Source: Miscanthus floridulus | Taxonomy: Eukaryota > Streptophyta > Magnoliopsida > Poales > Poaceae | Assembly: GCF_019320115.1 (NCBI RefSeq) | Contig: NC_089591.1 | Location: 61,161,550-61,225,549, forward strand | DNA length: 64,000 nucleotides | Direction: 5' to 3' | Shown here: positions 10,092 to 22,899 of the stretch, one piece after another | Position numbering within the stretch: the stretch's first letter is position 1 | How the letters are laid out: the number at the start of each line of letters is the position of its first letter | The notes under the pieces: generated by a model | Seen by the model: the letters and a program-made list of their open reading frames with translations, nothing else | Database searches by the model: none | What the model was told of the DNA's origin: nothing | Made by a program: the position numbers and the translations under genes

Positions 10092-11099
10092 GGTAGTTGA
10101 ATTTCTCCATGTATCCTTCCGCCTCTCGACGTTTGAAGTCATCAAGAAGGTACCTTAGATTCCGATAGGGCCCCAAATATCCTGCACGCACGGCGTATCC
10201 AGCGTCCACCAGGTAGTACCTTCCTGCAATTCATCAATCATTTGAACCATTAATCACAAAAGTATTCGTCCAATCTGACAACATAGTCCACGATGATACA
10301 AGCTTACCTGTTGGCAGATGCGGATAATCTGGTCGCTGCATACACTCCGTCAGTACCGACATGTCATGAGAAGACCCCGGCATTCCCGCACCGACATATG
10401 TGAATAGCCCGTCCATGTCCACTATCCCTAACACATTCATGGCCACATCTCCTTTTCTATTCATGAAGTCCAACCGTGACTTGCGACTAACCTTGACTTT
10501 GACGTGTGTTCCATCCAAAGCCCCAATGCACCCATCAAAGTAGGGTCTAAATTCTTCGAACCTAGGATGGATTTTTGTGTACATCAGATCCTTTACCACA
10601 ACAGTCGTCTGGGCAAAGGAGTACATGGCATCTACAACCTCACCCATCTTCTTACTTCCTATGCCCAGACCCCTCCCAAATCTTTGGGTTACCTACCTGT
10701 CTAGTTGGCTGCTTTGTCGCACACACCCATAGGAACATAGCTAATAATGACTCATACGACTCAATCTCTTGTGAACTACCCAGCCCATGATACTACACTA
10801 ACTCATTGTGCAACTTCAATAATGAGTGAGGATACATACGAAAGTTGTCGAAGCACTTTCGTTCATTCTACAAATTTGCTTCCACCCATTGTCGCCCGAT
10901 CATGTCTTCAAATGGGCACGGAGGATTCACCCTAGGACCTCGCCTAGAAAATGCCAAAGCAGCAACAACAACTCCAAGCCCCGCCAACTTGAGAATTTTT
11001 GCCTTTAGTTTCTTCGTGGCACCATCACTCAAAGTTTCACTCACGTTGGATTGTTCCGCGGAATGTTCAGTGCTGCTCATTCTACAAAAAAAATTTAGG
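10092..11099 (-). pseudogene. PIF/Harbinger transposase, interrupted and degenerate
   Basis: The minus strand starts at MSSTEHSAEQ (about 11098), then an N-terminal domain like DUF8040 (RKCFDNFRMYPHSLLKLH; MFLWVCATKQ) with in-frame stops. The DDE_Tnp_4 nuclease core follows from 10647 (FDGCIGALDGTHVKV, then MNVLGIVDMDGLFTYVGAGMPGSSHD). An 84-bp GT-AG intron at 10224-10307 interrupts the core; after splicing the frame continues through RYYLVDAGYAVRAGYLGPYR to FNY, where the Sirevirus LTR begins at 10091. The first and second catalytic Asp regions (ALDGTH and VDAGY) are present; the region for the catalytic Glu is missing from the window. The family cuts and pastes DNA with TTA/TAA targets and needs a Myb-like partner, which is found at 12.45-13.3 kb. 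Confidence 0.85.
10224..10307 (-). other. Intron in the Harbinger transposase
   Basis: On the minus strand the donor is CAACAG|GTAAGCT and the acceptor TTGCAG|GAAGG. Joining the two exons restores the conserved run PTGRYYLVDAGY without a frame change. Confidence 0.75.
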
Positions 11100-12451
11100 A
11101 ACATCAGGCACCTACAACTCGTAATCATGTTTTCCAAAAAAGACTCTGTGACAATAAATGTAGCTGGACATAAATTAGCTAAACATGGCTCAATCAGTTA
11201 TAGGCCCCTTTATCAAATGGACTTCAACTACAACATGCCTCACTCAGTCATAGGAGCATACTAAGTAGCTCTAAACATACAGTCTTGTTATTAAGATGGG
11301 GGCAGCAATAACATGTACCACTGTCGGACAACTCAAAACTACTGATTCAGATCATACCTTTAGAAATCATATTCCAGGATACAACTACTGTATGCCTAGC
11401 ATTTAAAGCATATCCAAGATATTTAAGGCACCAGGTCTCTGCCAACATGGTCAAACAAAACACAATGAGATTCAGTTTTGCCAGTATAGCAGGTTGCTGG
11501 GTTGATACAAGAAAGAAAAGGCTTACTGATATGCACTAGTGTTTTTAGAAATAATAAGCACCATATCATATGAGCCTACTGAAGAATATCAAATGAGGAA
11601 ATTACCAAATTGCATGACAATTGTTCACTTTTTGACGTATTTAATAAAGATCAGCAACTTATGTGGATCAACATGCAAGAAGTGAAAAAGAGACTTTAAC
11701 AACAACAAAAATTATAGAATTGGAATGCTTTACACTTGCCTTATTCTCAGGAGGTTTTATCCCAAAATGCTTCAATTTATGTAGCTTTGGCAAAAACTCT
11801 GCAAGGGTAAAAAACAAGCAAAACGGTGAAGCATGGAGCGAATATGGGAGTTAAGGAAAGGTGCAGAAGGAACCCATAAAGCTACATATTGTTCCAAATG
11901 ATTTTAACAATTTATTACTCCAGTCCAACCAATTCAAACAGCACAGTAAGAAGTCATTGATAATGCCCATAAATGAAATCACCGAAAAGGAGGTATGCAT
12001 ATACATTTACATAACATAAAAGATGTTTGCCACAGTAAGTAGAACGCCACTAAAACATAGAACACCAGTCCTCCCCTACTGCGTTTACCTGACTGTTGTG
12101 TTTGTAGTGATGATCAGGCTTCCGTGCTCCTGGTGAGTCCGCGTTCCATCATTGTGGTGCTATGATTCCACTGCAAAATGTAAATTTAGATCCCATACAT
12201 ATCCGACAATAATAATCATAAGCTCAAATTATTAAATTTGTAGCGGAGGCAAATATTATTACATCATAGGGCACCAGATAGAAGTTTATTGTGATGCAGT
12301 ACATGAAGAACACATAGTTCATGGCAAAGGCTCACCGTACATGAAACGGATTGAAACAAACAAACACACATCGATTAGAACAAACAAACACACATGTAAT
12401 GAAATTAAACCAAGCATGACTAAACATCAGCGCTGCTGCAGGTCCATTGGT
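11100..12451. other. Harbinger spacer between transposase and ORF1
   Basis: This is AT-rich DNA with no ORF that looks coding. It lies between the two genes of the Harbinger element, both on the minus strand, and may hold introns or the transposase promoter. Nothing more specific was seen. Confidence 0.4.
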
Positions 12452-13317
12452 CTACTTGTTTTCCCAATTAAAGTTGATCCAAGACAGTCGGCCATCGCTT
12501 GTTTTCATGGTTAGGAATGTCCTACGGTTGAGTTTCTTCTTGCATAGGTACATGGCTTTGAGGAACTGCTCGGTCCCCTCTAAGTATCCATCTTGTTCTA
12601 AAATCTAACGAACTTGGTCCATCTCTAGTCCCTCCTGGCTGAGATTGTGCTCACCCGGTCTTTCACGGTGTCTGAGATGTCCCTCACGTAGTCCTCCAAG
12701 CTGGCACTCTTCTTTTTCTGTGGGCTGTCCACCACATGGTCCCTAGTGCGCCTTTTGGAGGACTAACCAACACTGGATCTAGCTACGGGGTCCTATGACA
12801 TAGCTCCTAGAGTGTCTTCGGTCAGCAGTGTTGGTGACCTATCATAGTGGTCACCGGCACTGAGCAGTGTGCCCCTATCTCTAGGGGTGTGGCCGTACAG
12901 AGTGGTCAGTTCATCGAGGAATTATGGTGACGCCCTAGGATCCTCACCTTCCTCAGTATTGGCCTGTAGGTGCTCAAGTTATTACTCGAACCGTACATGT
13001 CATTGAACAAGCAGAAGCAAAGAATAGATGAAAGCAGTTACCTCTCCCTCTTCCTCCCAATGGCTGGGATCAGATATGACACCTCCAGTTTGGGGTCACG
13101 GCCGAGTCCTATATGGGTGCATGGCCGCTAGCTTGTCCTGTAGCTTCTTATTGGCCAACTCAAGGCCTGTTTCCTTCCTAAATTCTCAGTACACATTTTG
13201 CTATCCCAGATTAGTTAAGCCCTTCTGGTTGAAGTTCATTTTGTTCTTCTCAGCAATGCAAAGGTCCAGGAAAATTTTTGTCTCCTCAGGTTTCCAATGG
13301 GCATGGTCGTTGGCCAT
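12452..13317 (-). pseudogene. PIF/Harbinger ORF1, Myb/SANT-like DNA-binding protein
   Basis: From the ATG at 13317 the minus strand encodes a Myb/SANT-like (Myb_DNA-bind_3 type) domain: MANDHAHWKPEETKIFLDLC at the start, then KNKMNFNQKGLTNLG, with stops where Trp and Arg are expected. A GT donor follows EEEGE near 13040. The C-terminal part holds the basic stretch SSKRRTRDHVVDSP and, after a frame change, ends GRLSWINFNWENK at a TAG (12452-12454). In active Harbinger elements this protein binds the element ends and brings the transposase to DNA and into the nucleus. Several stops and at least one frameshift make it non-functional. Confidence 0.75.
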
Positions 13318-14843
13318 TTGCACCGAGGTGTAGTTACTATGACTATGTACTTATGCTAGTTGTATGTGAGGATACACTAAAGAAATGGTCATGATGCATG
13401 GAACAAACATGCAGTATTAGTAAGGAATACACATCATTATAGTTGCCTTCTCAAGCAACTTTGTGCGTTTCGAACACAGGTTGTAATGCCTGGCTTCAAG
13501 TGGAGAGCACGACGAAGAGGACGACGGTGCCAGTGTGGGCACCGTTGTGCAAGACCTGGTGAAACTTATTGAAACTGGCAGAAAACCTACAACGAAAAAG
13601 GATGAATGAACATGACATAGAACCGAAAAAGGCTGGTTCCTGTGGGTGGAAGTAACTATATCGTTGTTAAGTCCTTTCCTTTCTACTTGTTTATGTCATT
13701 TTCTTTCTACTTGTGTAAGTACTTTTTTGTCTAAAATAAGAAGAAGCGGTGACATATGCATTGCAAAATGTATCATATCATCCAAATGATGTCCGCATAA
13801 GTGACTCGGCATGCAGCATTGACATTATACATCCACTAAAAAGATGTCTAATACAAGAACCCATGAGCTATTGGCAAACCTCAGAGAGGGAGTTTTTAAC
13901 ATTGTATACTAAAATGAATAACATGACAAGTATAAGTTGTGTAGAACTGACAACATATAACTCATCCAAACACAAACAAGGCAAATGTACAAACAGATCT
14001 GTGTTCACCTATTTGTTGGTAGATGAGGAAGCCTACGGCAATAAAAGGGGATTTGCATACCCAAGTGACGAGTTGTAGGTCTAATACATTCAACAAAGCA
14101 AACGAACAGATCTAAGAATGTGGATCCATACCTTAAGAAGAGCGCAGACGGTCGTGAATGTATAGGGCACAGATCGACAAATCCTGGAAGACAAAGAGCG
14201 AGTGGGAGGGATTAGCAGGCTGCGAATGGATTCACAAAAGTAGAGAAGAGGAGAACGAGGTGGTGCATGTACCGAAGGGGGACACAGGGAGCGACGACGG
14301 ATGAACCACATGGGAGGCATCGGGTAGATCAATTGGGGACCTTCAGCATAGGCAACGGTGATGTTGATTCGGCCTGGCAGGAGGAGTGGGTGGATGATGG
14401 CATCGAGACGGGGGGGGGCTTAGGGTTAGAGGGCTGGATGACGGTGAGAGGGATGCCGCCGCCCATGTACGTATGGCCACAGCGAGGTGGAGAGAGACTG
14501 CGCGAGGGGAGGAACCCTAGCCGTGGGAGCATCATTTAAAAGAGAGAGAGCTAGCGGCTAACGGAAGCCACCTTGTAGGTCAACCAAATGGCTGCACATG
14601 GGTTGTAGAACAGCTGGGCTAACCAGCCAAACACGTTGTTAGTTTAGAAAGCAGGAGACATGTAAAACCATTATTTAGAAAAAAAAGAAGTTTACAGTGG
14701 AGGAGTTAGAAAACTAAAAAAATACAGTGTTAGTAATACTATCGTTTTCAAAACTATAAAATTTGTTCCATCCAAACACTTCATGGGACTTTAAAACCAA
14801 TGTATTTTACAAAACAATGATATATTACATGATTCTAAAAATA
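13318..14843. other. Harbinger right-hand non-coding part
   Basis: No convincing gene is present. The stretch 14090-14540 is GC-rich with overlapping short ORFs lacking recognisable domains and may be the element's promoter and 5' leader, since both genes read leftwards from here. The last 200 bp are AT-rich and end at the gypsy insertion site; the same DNA resumes at 29531. Confidence 0.4.
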
Positions 14844-14848
14844 CTTTG
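14844..14848. repeat. Target-site duplication CTTTG (left copy of gypsy)
   Basis: CTTTG directly precedes the left LTR and recurs at 29526-29530 directly after the right LTR. An exact 5-bp duplication is standard for Ty3/gypsy integration. Confidence 0.85.
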
Positions 14849-15892
14849 TGTCGGGTTCATAAACTCAGGGTCCCCAATGGACATGCTTCCCTGCAAAAAC
14901 TTGGCCCAGCAGGCGGCGTTGCGACAACGCGTGCCTCTCGGGCCAGCCCAGATACCTAATGATAGGCCGGGAGAACGATCCGGTCCCCGACTAGAAGGCC
15001 TGGCCAAGGTGGGGACATAGTCCGACTCTGACCTCCTTTTTCGACCGAGGATACGTCGGACCTCTACTTATAGCTCTTCCCCGACCAACATGGTTGGGGC
15101 CGACTGGGAACGACCGACCAGGGATGCCCGCTCGGTGAGGGCCTGGGGATTAGGCGAAGCAGATAAGGTAAGGCGCTCAAGTGAAACCATAATACCGAGG
15201 ACCGTACCCTGCCATACCTAGCGCACCTATAGGACGGTGCCACCAGGCCATGCTAGATAGGCACTATGCAACTTTCCAAGCATGTCAGAACTCAAACAGT
15301 ATTATAGGAGCCAACATTTGCCATACCAGATGAACACGGTAGAACCTACCACATGCATCTGGACATATAAAGTATTGTGGGCACCGACGACCGTCTCGTA
15401 CCCAACAGCGTGGGCAACAAGACTAGATAGCACACATATACATTCTCTCTCTTTCTTTGACTTGTAAGAGCCCATCCCCTTTGACTATAAAAGGGGATGA
15501 GCTCTCTCCCAAAAAGGGATCTAGCTATTCTGACTCTGGGCTCTCTGGCTCTCCTAAAAAAAGAGAGCTAGAATAGCTCTAGAACTCTAAAGTTACATAG
15601 AGCATACGCTCCAATACTTAGCGAACGTTAGAGCCCCCATCACTCTCGGCCCTTCGGTTCAGAGTTCGACCGGGCCTTTAACACCCCATTCTTATTTCGA
15701 CTCGTTTGTAACCCCACAGTAAACTTCGAGCACCTAGGCTCAGGAATAAAGTCATCGACCAACTGAAACTGGATGTAGGGCATATTGCCTGAACCAGTAT
15801 AAATCCTGTGTCATTAAGTGCTAGGCCACATCCGATCACAACGTATGGCAAAACTACAAATATTTACTTGTTGGTCACTTTTCGCACCGACT
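14849..15892 (+). repeat. Gypsy left (5') LTR
   Basis: It starts TGTCGGGTTCATAAA and ends CGCACCGACT, where the partner LTR ends CACACCGACA, so the final base has changed. A TATA box lies at 15486-15493. Confidence 0.88.
15486..15493 (+). promoter_or_regulatory. TATA box in gypsy 5' LTR
   Basis: TATAAAAG lies 407 bp upstream of the LTR end. The same motif occurs at 29111-29118 in the 3' LTR. It is the likely element promoter. Confidence 0.6.
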
Positions 15893-15894
15893 GT

Positions 15895-15912
15895 TGGCGC
15901 CGTCCGTGGGGA
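15895..15912 (+). other. Gypsy primer-binding site
   Basis: TGGCGCCGTCCGTGGGGA begins two bases after the 5' LTR, the usual position and general form of the primer-binding site in this gypsy group. I do not assign the tRNA with certainty. Confidence 0.7.
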
Positions 15913-15944
15913 GGACACCGTGCGTTCACGCATTTGGTCATCGG

Positions 15945-18290
15945 ATGGCCCATCTTTCCACCATCTTCAGCATGGAGGGCTCAATCGATACGATTCACTT
16001 TAGCTCACTAGAGTTTCTCACGCTCCCACCCATTGGGATGTGGGTTCCTCTTATCTTCGAGCCGCTCCAGACCTTCCTCTTCGGAAGTTTGGACTTTGTC
16101 GTCGACCAGCTCGGCGTACTCCGCCTCCGTGAGGAGGCACTTGTCCTGGTGCCCACTAGAGGAGGAGCGCCCTCCACCGGCCCTGGGCCACTCGACGACC
16201 TCAACGTCGAGACACCAGCGCCTCACCTCAAGCCCATGCTGGGCTCAAACTCCACGGTGAGTAATATACATATTGTTCTTTATTCACTATTTAACACCTT
16301 TCGCCGACTCTCCGGAGGGACCCCGTTGTCCTAACCACGATCGCCGTATGACCAGTTCCCCTTTGGCTTTGCATCCCCCATGGACACGTGTGCACAGGGG
16401 ACTCCGAAGGATGCAGACGCCGCCCCCTCTCACATCCAAATTCGTGGGAATGGTGGGCAATGCTCCCGCCTCCTTTCATGACCTCATAGATGACGAGGTC
16501 GAAAGCGATGGCTCTAGCATCGATGACGTTGTGGCATCTAGCCACCCTCTGTCCTAGGAGTATGCTATGGCGGACGCCCTGGGATAGCCACTGGTGGTAG
16601 TGGAATCTCTACAGACTCACACCCCTCTGGACCCTCATGTAAAGGCCCTCACATGTGCGTAGGAGCACGACGAGGAGTTATGATAAAGGCAGCAGAGTCA
16701 GCCACCACCTATGCTAGTGCGCTCAGCGCAGCATGCTACGCCATGTGCGTGTAACCCGGTGAGCGGTGCTCGGGGTCACGCCCGCTTGGTCCAGCGTAAC
16801 ATCCTGGACAGAGGGAACGATTCCCCATAGTTTGCTCGGGCTGGCCAGAACATCGTTGCGGCGGTGATGCTTCTACGCGGCCTTCCCGAGCCTGTCGACC
16901 CCCAGGAATAGGCAATCCACTGGAACCTCTGGACGCTGGTGGAAACCACCACCATTCAACACGCGGAGAGCTCCATGTCGTGACACCGGGGGAATGGGGC
17001 AGCACCTATCAAATCACTCCATCCACTCACCACTACAGTGCCGGGTGTGGGGTAGGAGGCCGCGACTACACCATAGCCCTACCCGACGCCGGCTCCACAC
17101 CGACCACCTATGCATGAATGGCTTGGGCCGAACCATGATGCTCGCAGCATCATCAACAATCGATGCCATGCCAGACATGTTGATGACGTCCATCTAGTGG
17201 TGGCTAGAGTAGGCAGCATGGGCCCTAGCCTGACCATCGAGGAGTGTAGGGACATGCATCCCAAGCATGGGGGCTGACCAAACGATTGGAACCCTAGCCC
17301 GAATGGCCTAGGGCCATGGGCCTTTGGTCGTCGCATCCATAGAGCGTAGTTCCCACAATGCTTCCGACCACCCAACAACATCGCCAGATACACCAGGGAA
17401 ACGTACCCCAGTATATGCCTCGAAGACTTCCGGCTCGCCTACCGAACCGGAGGAGTGGATGATGACCACTATATCATTCAGTATCTCCCCATCTACGTGG
17501 GGGAGCATGTTCGAGCATGGCTTGAATTCCTCCTACCCAACAACATCCGTGACTGGGCAGATCTCAAGAGGGTCTTCGTTAGAAATTTTTAGGGGACATA
17601 TGTCCGTCCTGGGAATTCCTGGGACCTCAAGAGCTGCCAGCAAGAGCCCAATGAGTCAATACGGGATTACATCAGTAGGTTCTCAAAATGGTGCAACTCC
17701 CTTCCTGATGTTGTTGATGCGGACTCATCAGCACGTTCCTTTCTGTGACAACCTGTGAGTCCTTGATCCACAAGGTTGGCTATCTGAAGTCGCGTACCAC
17801 CTATGACCTGCTCGACATCACCACAAACCACGCCTCTGACGAGGAGGCGGTCGGGGTGGTCTTCAGTGGTGGTCAGGACAAGGGCAAGGCCAAGCACGAG
17901 GACCAAGGTGAGGGCTCCTCCACACAAAGGGGCAAGAAGAACAAGAAGGATCGGCGCTGACCGGCCAACCCAGCTTTGGTCACCGTAGCTGATCATGTAG
18001 GCAAGTAGCCCCAGCAGGGCCAGCCCAACCACTTTGACAAGCTCATGGAGAGTCCATGCACCAGCCAAGCCTACCCCGTCAAGCACCTCTATAAGGACTA
18101 CGAGCTCCTCAAGTGCTTTCTATGATAGGCTGGCAAGCTAAAGGAAGGGAAGGGTAAGGAGGAGGCGGCCAAGAAAGAAGGCACGGTGGGCAAGGATGAT
18201 GACGGCTTCCCCGACCTTGTGGAATGCCTCATGATCTTTAAGGGATCTGATGCTATCCACTCCAAGCGCTAGCACAGGGTACACTATAGA
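15945..18290 (+). pseudogene. gag: Gypsy gag, multiply interrupted
   Basis: The frame starts at ATG 15945 (MAHLSTIFSMEG) and continues as a broken reading frame. The capsid part shows YLPIYVGEHVRAWLEFL, DWADLKRVFVRNF and the conserved GTYVRPGNSWDLKSC with QEPNESIRDYISRFSKWCN, about 17490-17710, typical of the Retrotrans_gag family. Then come LLDITTNHASDEEAVG and a Lys/Arg-rich tail with RGKKNKKDRR (to about 17960). Stops occur at several Gln, Trp and Arg positions, and there are frame changes. The function, packaging element RNA, is lost. Confidence 0.8.
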
Positions 18291-19010
18291 GAGGCATATG
18301 CCGCCGAGATGGTTGTCCCCTTTTTCCTTAGCTGGTCAGACTCCCCAATCACTTTTGATCAGAGAGACCATCCTTCCCTTGTTGCCTGATTGTGTCACTA
18401 CCCGCTCATCATCGACCCCATCGTCCGCAAGAAGCGCCTCACCAAGGTGCTGATGGATGGAGGCAGTAGCCTCAACATTCTCTACGTCGACGCCCATGAT
18501 GCTATGCGTATCCCTCGGTCGGAGCTCTACCCAGTGAGCTCTCCCTTCTATGGCGTGATCCTAGGGATGTAGGCATACCCACTCAGGCAGATTGACCTGC
18601 CCATCATGTTTGGCGATCGAGCCAACTTCCGCTCGGAGGTCCTCACCTTTGAGGTGGTGAACTTTCTAGGATCCTACCATCTTGGGGTAGCCATGCTACG
18701 CCAAGTTCATGGTGATCCCCAACTACACCTACCTTAAGTTGAAGATGCCAGGACCCAATGGCATAATCACCATGGGTAGCACCTTTTCACATGCCTACAC
18801 GTGCGACCGAGAGCATTACAAGCTCGCCACGGCCATCATCAACTCCGCCGAGCTCCCGAAGCTCAAGAATTCATCAACTCCAGCAGTCCCAGACTGCAAT
18901 GAGCCAACCTCCTCGAGTGCCTTCCACCTGACCAAGGAAACCAAGGCGGTGGGGATCAACCCTGCCGACCCAACCAAGATGGTGCGGATCGGGACCAAGC
19001 TCCCAACCAA
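18291..19010 (+). pseudogene. pol: Gypsy aspartic protease region
   Basis: The segment contains KKRLTKVLMDGGSSLNILY; the catalytic Asp-Gly-Gly is at 18456-18464. The Asp-Gly-Gly form is normal in this gypsy group. Frames change near 18570 and 18700. The retropepsin would cut Gag-Pol into mature proteins. Confidence 0.7.
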
Positions 19011-19920
19011 ATAGAAAAGCGAGCTCGCCGACTTTCTATGCGCCAATTACGATGTCTTTGTATGGAAACCTTTTGGCATGCGGGGCATACCAAGGGAGGT
19101 CATCGAGCATGCATTATGCCTTGTCCTAGGCTTGAAGCCCGCCAAGCAACGCTTGTGTCGCTTTGACAATGAGAGGTGTAGGGCCATAGGCGAGGAAATC
19201 ACCAAACTCCTAGCAGCCGGGTTCATCAAAGAGGTATACCACTCTGACTGGCTAGCTAATCCTATTCTTGTGAAAAAGAAGACCGAGAAATGGAGAATGT
19301 GTGTTGATTATACTAGCCTCAACAAGGTGTGTCCAAAGGACCATTTTCCTTTGCCACGCATAGACCAGATAGTCGACTCCACCTCAGGATGTGAAATCCT
19401 CTCCTTTCTAGATGCCTACTCAGGCTACCACCAGATCATGACGAAAGAGTCCAACTAGGTTGCAACTTTATTCATCACCCCGTATGGTTCATACTGCTAT
19501 GTAACCATACCTTTTGGTCTGAAGAACGCTAACACCACCTATCAACGGTGCATGCAGCGATGCTTCGCTGACCAAATCGACCCACCCGACCAGCCTGACC
19601 AAGTCAAGCGGCCAAAACCAACAATCGCCGTCTATGTAGATGACGTAGTGGTGAAAATGGCTCAAGCTAGTGACCTGATTGCAAATTTGGCCACAACATT
19701 CACAAACCTCCGAAGGTTCAATATCAAATTGAATCCTAAAAATGTGTTTTCGGAGTTTCGAAGGGGAAGCTCCTTGGATACATCGTGTCTAGGTGTGGCA
19801 TTGAAGCCAACTCCAAAAAAATCACAGCCATCTCCAACATGGGCCCTATACGCAACATCAAGGGTGTATAAAGGCTCACCGGCTATTTGGCCGCCCTAAG
19901 TTGGTTCATCTCCCGACTAG
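19011..19920 (+). pseudogene. pol: Gypsy reverse transcriptase
   Basis: The translation shows GFIKEVYHSDWLANPILVKK, WRMCVDYTSLNKVCPKDHFP, LSFLDAYSGYHQI, then FGLKNANTTYQR and the active-site AVYVDDVVVK, with YVDD at 19633-19644. A TAG near 19456 interrupts the frame between the palm blocks, and the frame is lost after about 19760. This places it firmly in the RVT_1 family of Ty3/gypsy. Confidence 0.85.
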
Positions 19921-20029
19921 GGGAACGAGGGAGGCCTCTCTATAAACTTCTCAAGAAGATAGACGCATTCGTCTGGATAGAGGAGGCACAATAGGCTTTG
20001 GAAATCCTCAAAAGCATCACTGATGTCGA

Positions 20030-20930
20030 CCCTAGTCCATGTCGCTCCTGAACAGGGAGAACCCCTCCTCCTCTACATCACGGCAAACAACCACGTTGTG
20101 AGCGCCACCCTCGTAGTTGACAGGGAGGAGCCGAGACGCCCCCTGAAGGTTCAATGACCGGTGTACTTCATCGGTGAGATACTCACTGATGCCAAGGCTT
20201 GATACCCCTAGGTCTAGAAGCTTATATACGTCATGTTGATGGTGACCTGGAAGCTCCTGCACTACTTCACTAACCATGAGGTCATGGTCGTCACCTCATA
20301 CCCACTAGGAGACATCATCCTTAACCGCGATGCCGTGGGATGAATCTCCAAGTGGGCTCTCGAGCTCTTAGGTGATGACATTAGGTATGTCCCTCGCACC
20401 GCTATCAAGTCTCAGGCTCTCGCTGAATTCATCGCTGAATGGACGAAAGTCTGGCTCTCGACCCTGGACGTCACCCACGAGTACTAGATAATATACTTTG
20501 ATATGTTGGTTATGGCACCTGGTTCAGGGGCAGGAGTGGTTCTGATCTCCTCAGATGGGAGCAGGCTCTGCTACATAATTTGTCTCCATTTTTTAGCCTC
20601 AAACAATGTCGTGAAGTATGAGGCCCTCATCAACGGACTGCGCATCATCGTCGAGCTCAGTGCTACATGGTTGTACGTTCGTGGTGACTCATAGTTGGTC
20701 ATCGACCAAGTCATGAAGGAGTCCTCCTGCAAGAGCCCTCTCATGGCAGCATACTGCTAGGAGGTGCACAAGCTCGAGGACAAGTTCTGAGGGATCAAAC
20801 TGCATCATGTTCCCCAAAAGGACAACGATGCCGCCAATTTCCTAGTAAAATTGGCTGCCAAGCGGGTTTCATCTCTAGATGGGGTCTTCATCAACTATGT
20901 CCATGAGCCATCTGCCCACGTTCTAGAGGA
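20030..20930 (+). pseudogene. pol: Gypsy RNase H
   Basis: The connection region is followed by the RNase H fold: YFDMLVMAPGSGAGVVLIS, NNVVKYEALINGLRI and WLYVRGDS with the acidic Asp, Glu, Asp positions in place, then LVIDQVMKE. Stops occur at Gln codons (for example after RGDS) and Trp codons. The family removes the RNA strand during reverse transcription. Confidence 0.75.
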
Positions 20931-21109
20931 TCCAATCCAGACACACTCTGACACCAATCTAGCACTCGGGGGCTCTAACCTTGGCCCCTCCATGACAACA
21001 TCACCCACCGATGTCGCCGTGGTGGCACTCGATCAGGCTAACTGGAGAGCACCACTACTCGCCTACCTCCTCAAGGAGGTTCTCCCACTAAAAAGGACTA
21101 AAGCGCGAT

Positions 21110-22278
21110 GAATTACTTGACGTGTCAATACGTTCGTCGTTATCCGTGACGAACTTTACAAGCGAAGTCCATCGGGAGTACTCACGAAGTGCATCCCGAC
21201 CAACCAAGGGAAATAGCTCCTCCTCAAGGTCCATGCTAGAATCTGCAGACATCACGTGGCCCCAAGGTCGCTAGTTGAGAAAGCCTTTTACCATGGTTTT
21301 TACTGGCCCACTACGCTGTGAGATGCAAAGGAGGTTGTCCGTAGGTGTGAAGGATGCCAGTTCTATGCTCAACAAACTCATCTGCCAACATAAGAGCTTC
21401 AGACCATCCCCATCACCTGGCCATTCATAGTCTAGGGCCTCAACATGGTTGGACCCCTCAAAAAGGCCCCGGGCGGCTTCACTCACCTGCTCGTAGCGGT
21501 GGACAAATTCACCAAGTGGATAGAGGTGAAGCCCATCACCAATATCTGCTGGGAAGAGGCGGTCAAGTTCTTCCTCGACATCATCTATTGGTTTGGTGTT
21601 CCAAACTGTATCATCATCGACCATGAAACAAACTTCACCGGGAAAAAGTTCCTGGACTTCTGTGATAGATACAACATCAGGATCGATTGGGCCTCGGTCG
21701 GGCACCCGCGTACCAACAGTCAGGTCGAGTGGGTCAATGGCATGGTCCTCCAAGGACTCAAGCCCCGCATCTTCAACCGACTCAAGAAGTATGCGGGGCG
21801 ATGGGTTGCAGAAGTTCTAGCAATCCTCTAGAGCCTAAGAACGACGCCAAACCGGTCCATAGGGTTCACCCCTTTCTTCCTCGCATATGGAGCCAATGTA
21901 GTGTTGCCCTCCGACCTCGATCACGGCACCCCGAGAGTAAAGGCCTTCAACCAAGACCAAGCAATGGAGGCTCAGCAGGATGCAGTCGACCTACTCAAGG
22001 AGGCTCATGAGACGACCATCATCTGCTCCACTCGTTAACAACAAACTCTCCGTAGGCACCATGAAAGAAAAATCAGGGGGTGGATCCTTGAGATCAGTGA
22101 CCTTGTACTCCGAAGGATCCAGTCAACCAAAGAGAAACATAAACTCTCTCCACCATGGGAAGGACCCTACACGGTGACCAAGGTGATCTGGCCGGGCACC
22201 TACTGGCTGAAAGACGACAACGGCAACGTTCTCACCAACACATGGAACATCAAACAGTTACGTCATTTCTCCACTTAA
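21110..22278 (+). pseudogene. pol: Gypsy integrase and pol C-terminus
   Basis: An HHCC zinc-binding region (CRHHVAPRSLVEKAFYHGFY, then RCEGCQFYAQQ) precedes the rve catalytic core: LVAVDKFTKWIEVKPI (Asp), IIIDHETNFTGKKF (Asp) and NSQVEWVNGMVLQGLKPRI (Glu). The C-terminal part ends with WEGPYTVTKVIWPGTYWL and RHFST at a TAA (22276-22278). Stops break the N-terminal zinc region and the C-terminal part, while 21445-21831 is open. Confidence 0.85.
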
Positions 22279-22899
22279 AACTCGGTCTTACTGTTCTCTT
22301 TCCATTCAACGTTTGCTCCTACAACACCTCAGCCCGAGCACTCTCGACCTAGGTCGCTCGGGGGCTCCACAAGGGTGCAATACCACCCTCCTCTTTTACT
22401 ATCATATAGTAATACTTTTTGCCCAAACAAAAGGATGTCACCAAAACGAAAGGGCATTCCGTTCCTTTGATTACCCTATGTAACTTGCGTTTTAACCTCT
22501 CGGCCGATCACACCCTGCCACAACCTACGGTTATGAACAGCTGAGCCTCATAGGCCTAGGTTCTTAAGGTTGCAGCCTATGGGTCAACGGGCAGGTGCAA
22601 AAAAGAAATGACAAAAAATAAAGCTACACTAGGGTAAAAACGAGGGCGGATGGGACAAGCTTCCCCTCACGAGTGATTTCATCACAAAATGAACTTAGAA
22701 TATTCATGAATGTAAAGTTGTTCAAACAGGGGCTCCCCTATGAACTCATCTCTTACATGAACTGACTATTTCTACTCTAAACTCTATTATGGCCTCCTGG
22801 TGGCATCGGCTATCATTACGGTCGACAAGGACGACAAGGACCAAGGCAGCTCACTTCTGGTCGGGAAGACGTTCGGCTCTGTTGGGGGCAGGACAATGC
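22279..22899. other. Gypsy spacer between pol and the antisense gene
   Basis: No coding potential is recognised. It separates the sense pol stop from the end of the converging antisense gene. Confidence 0.4.
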
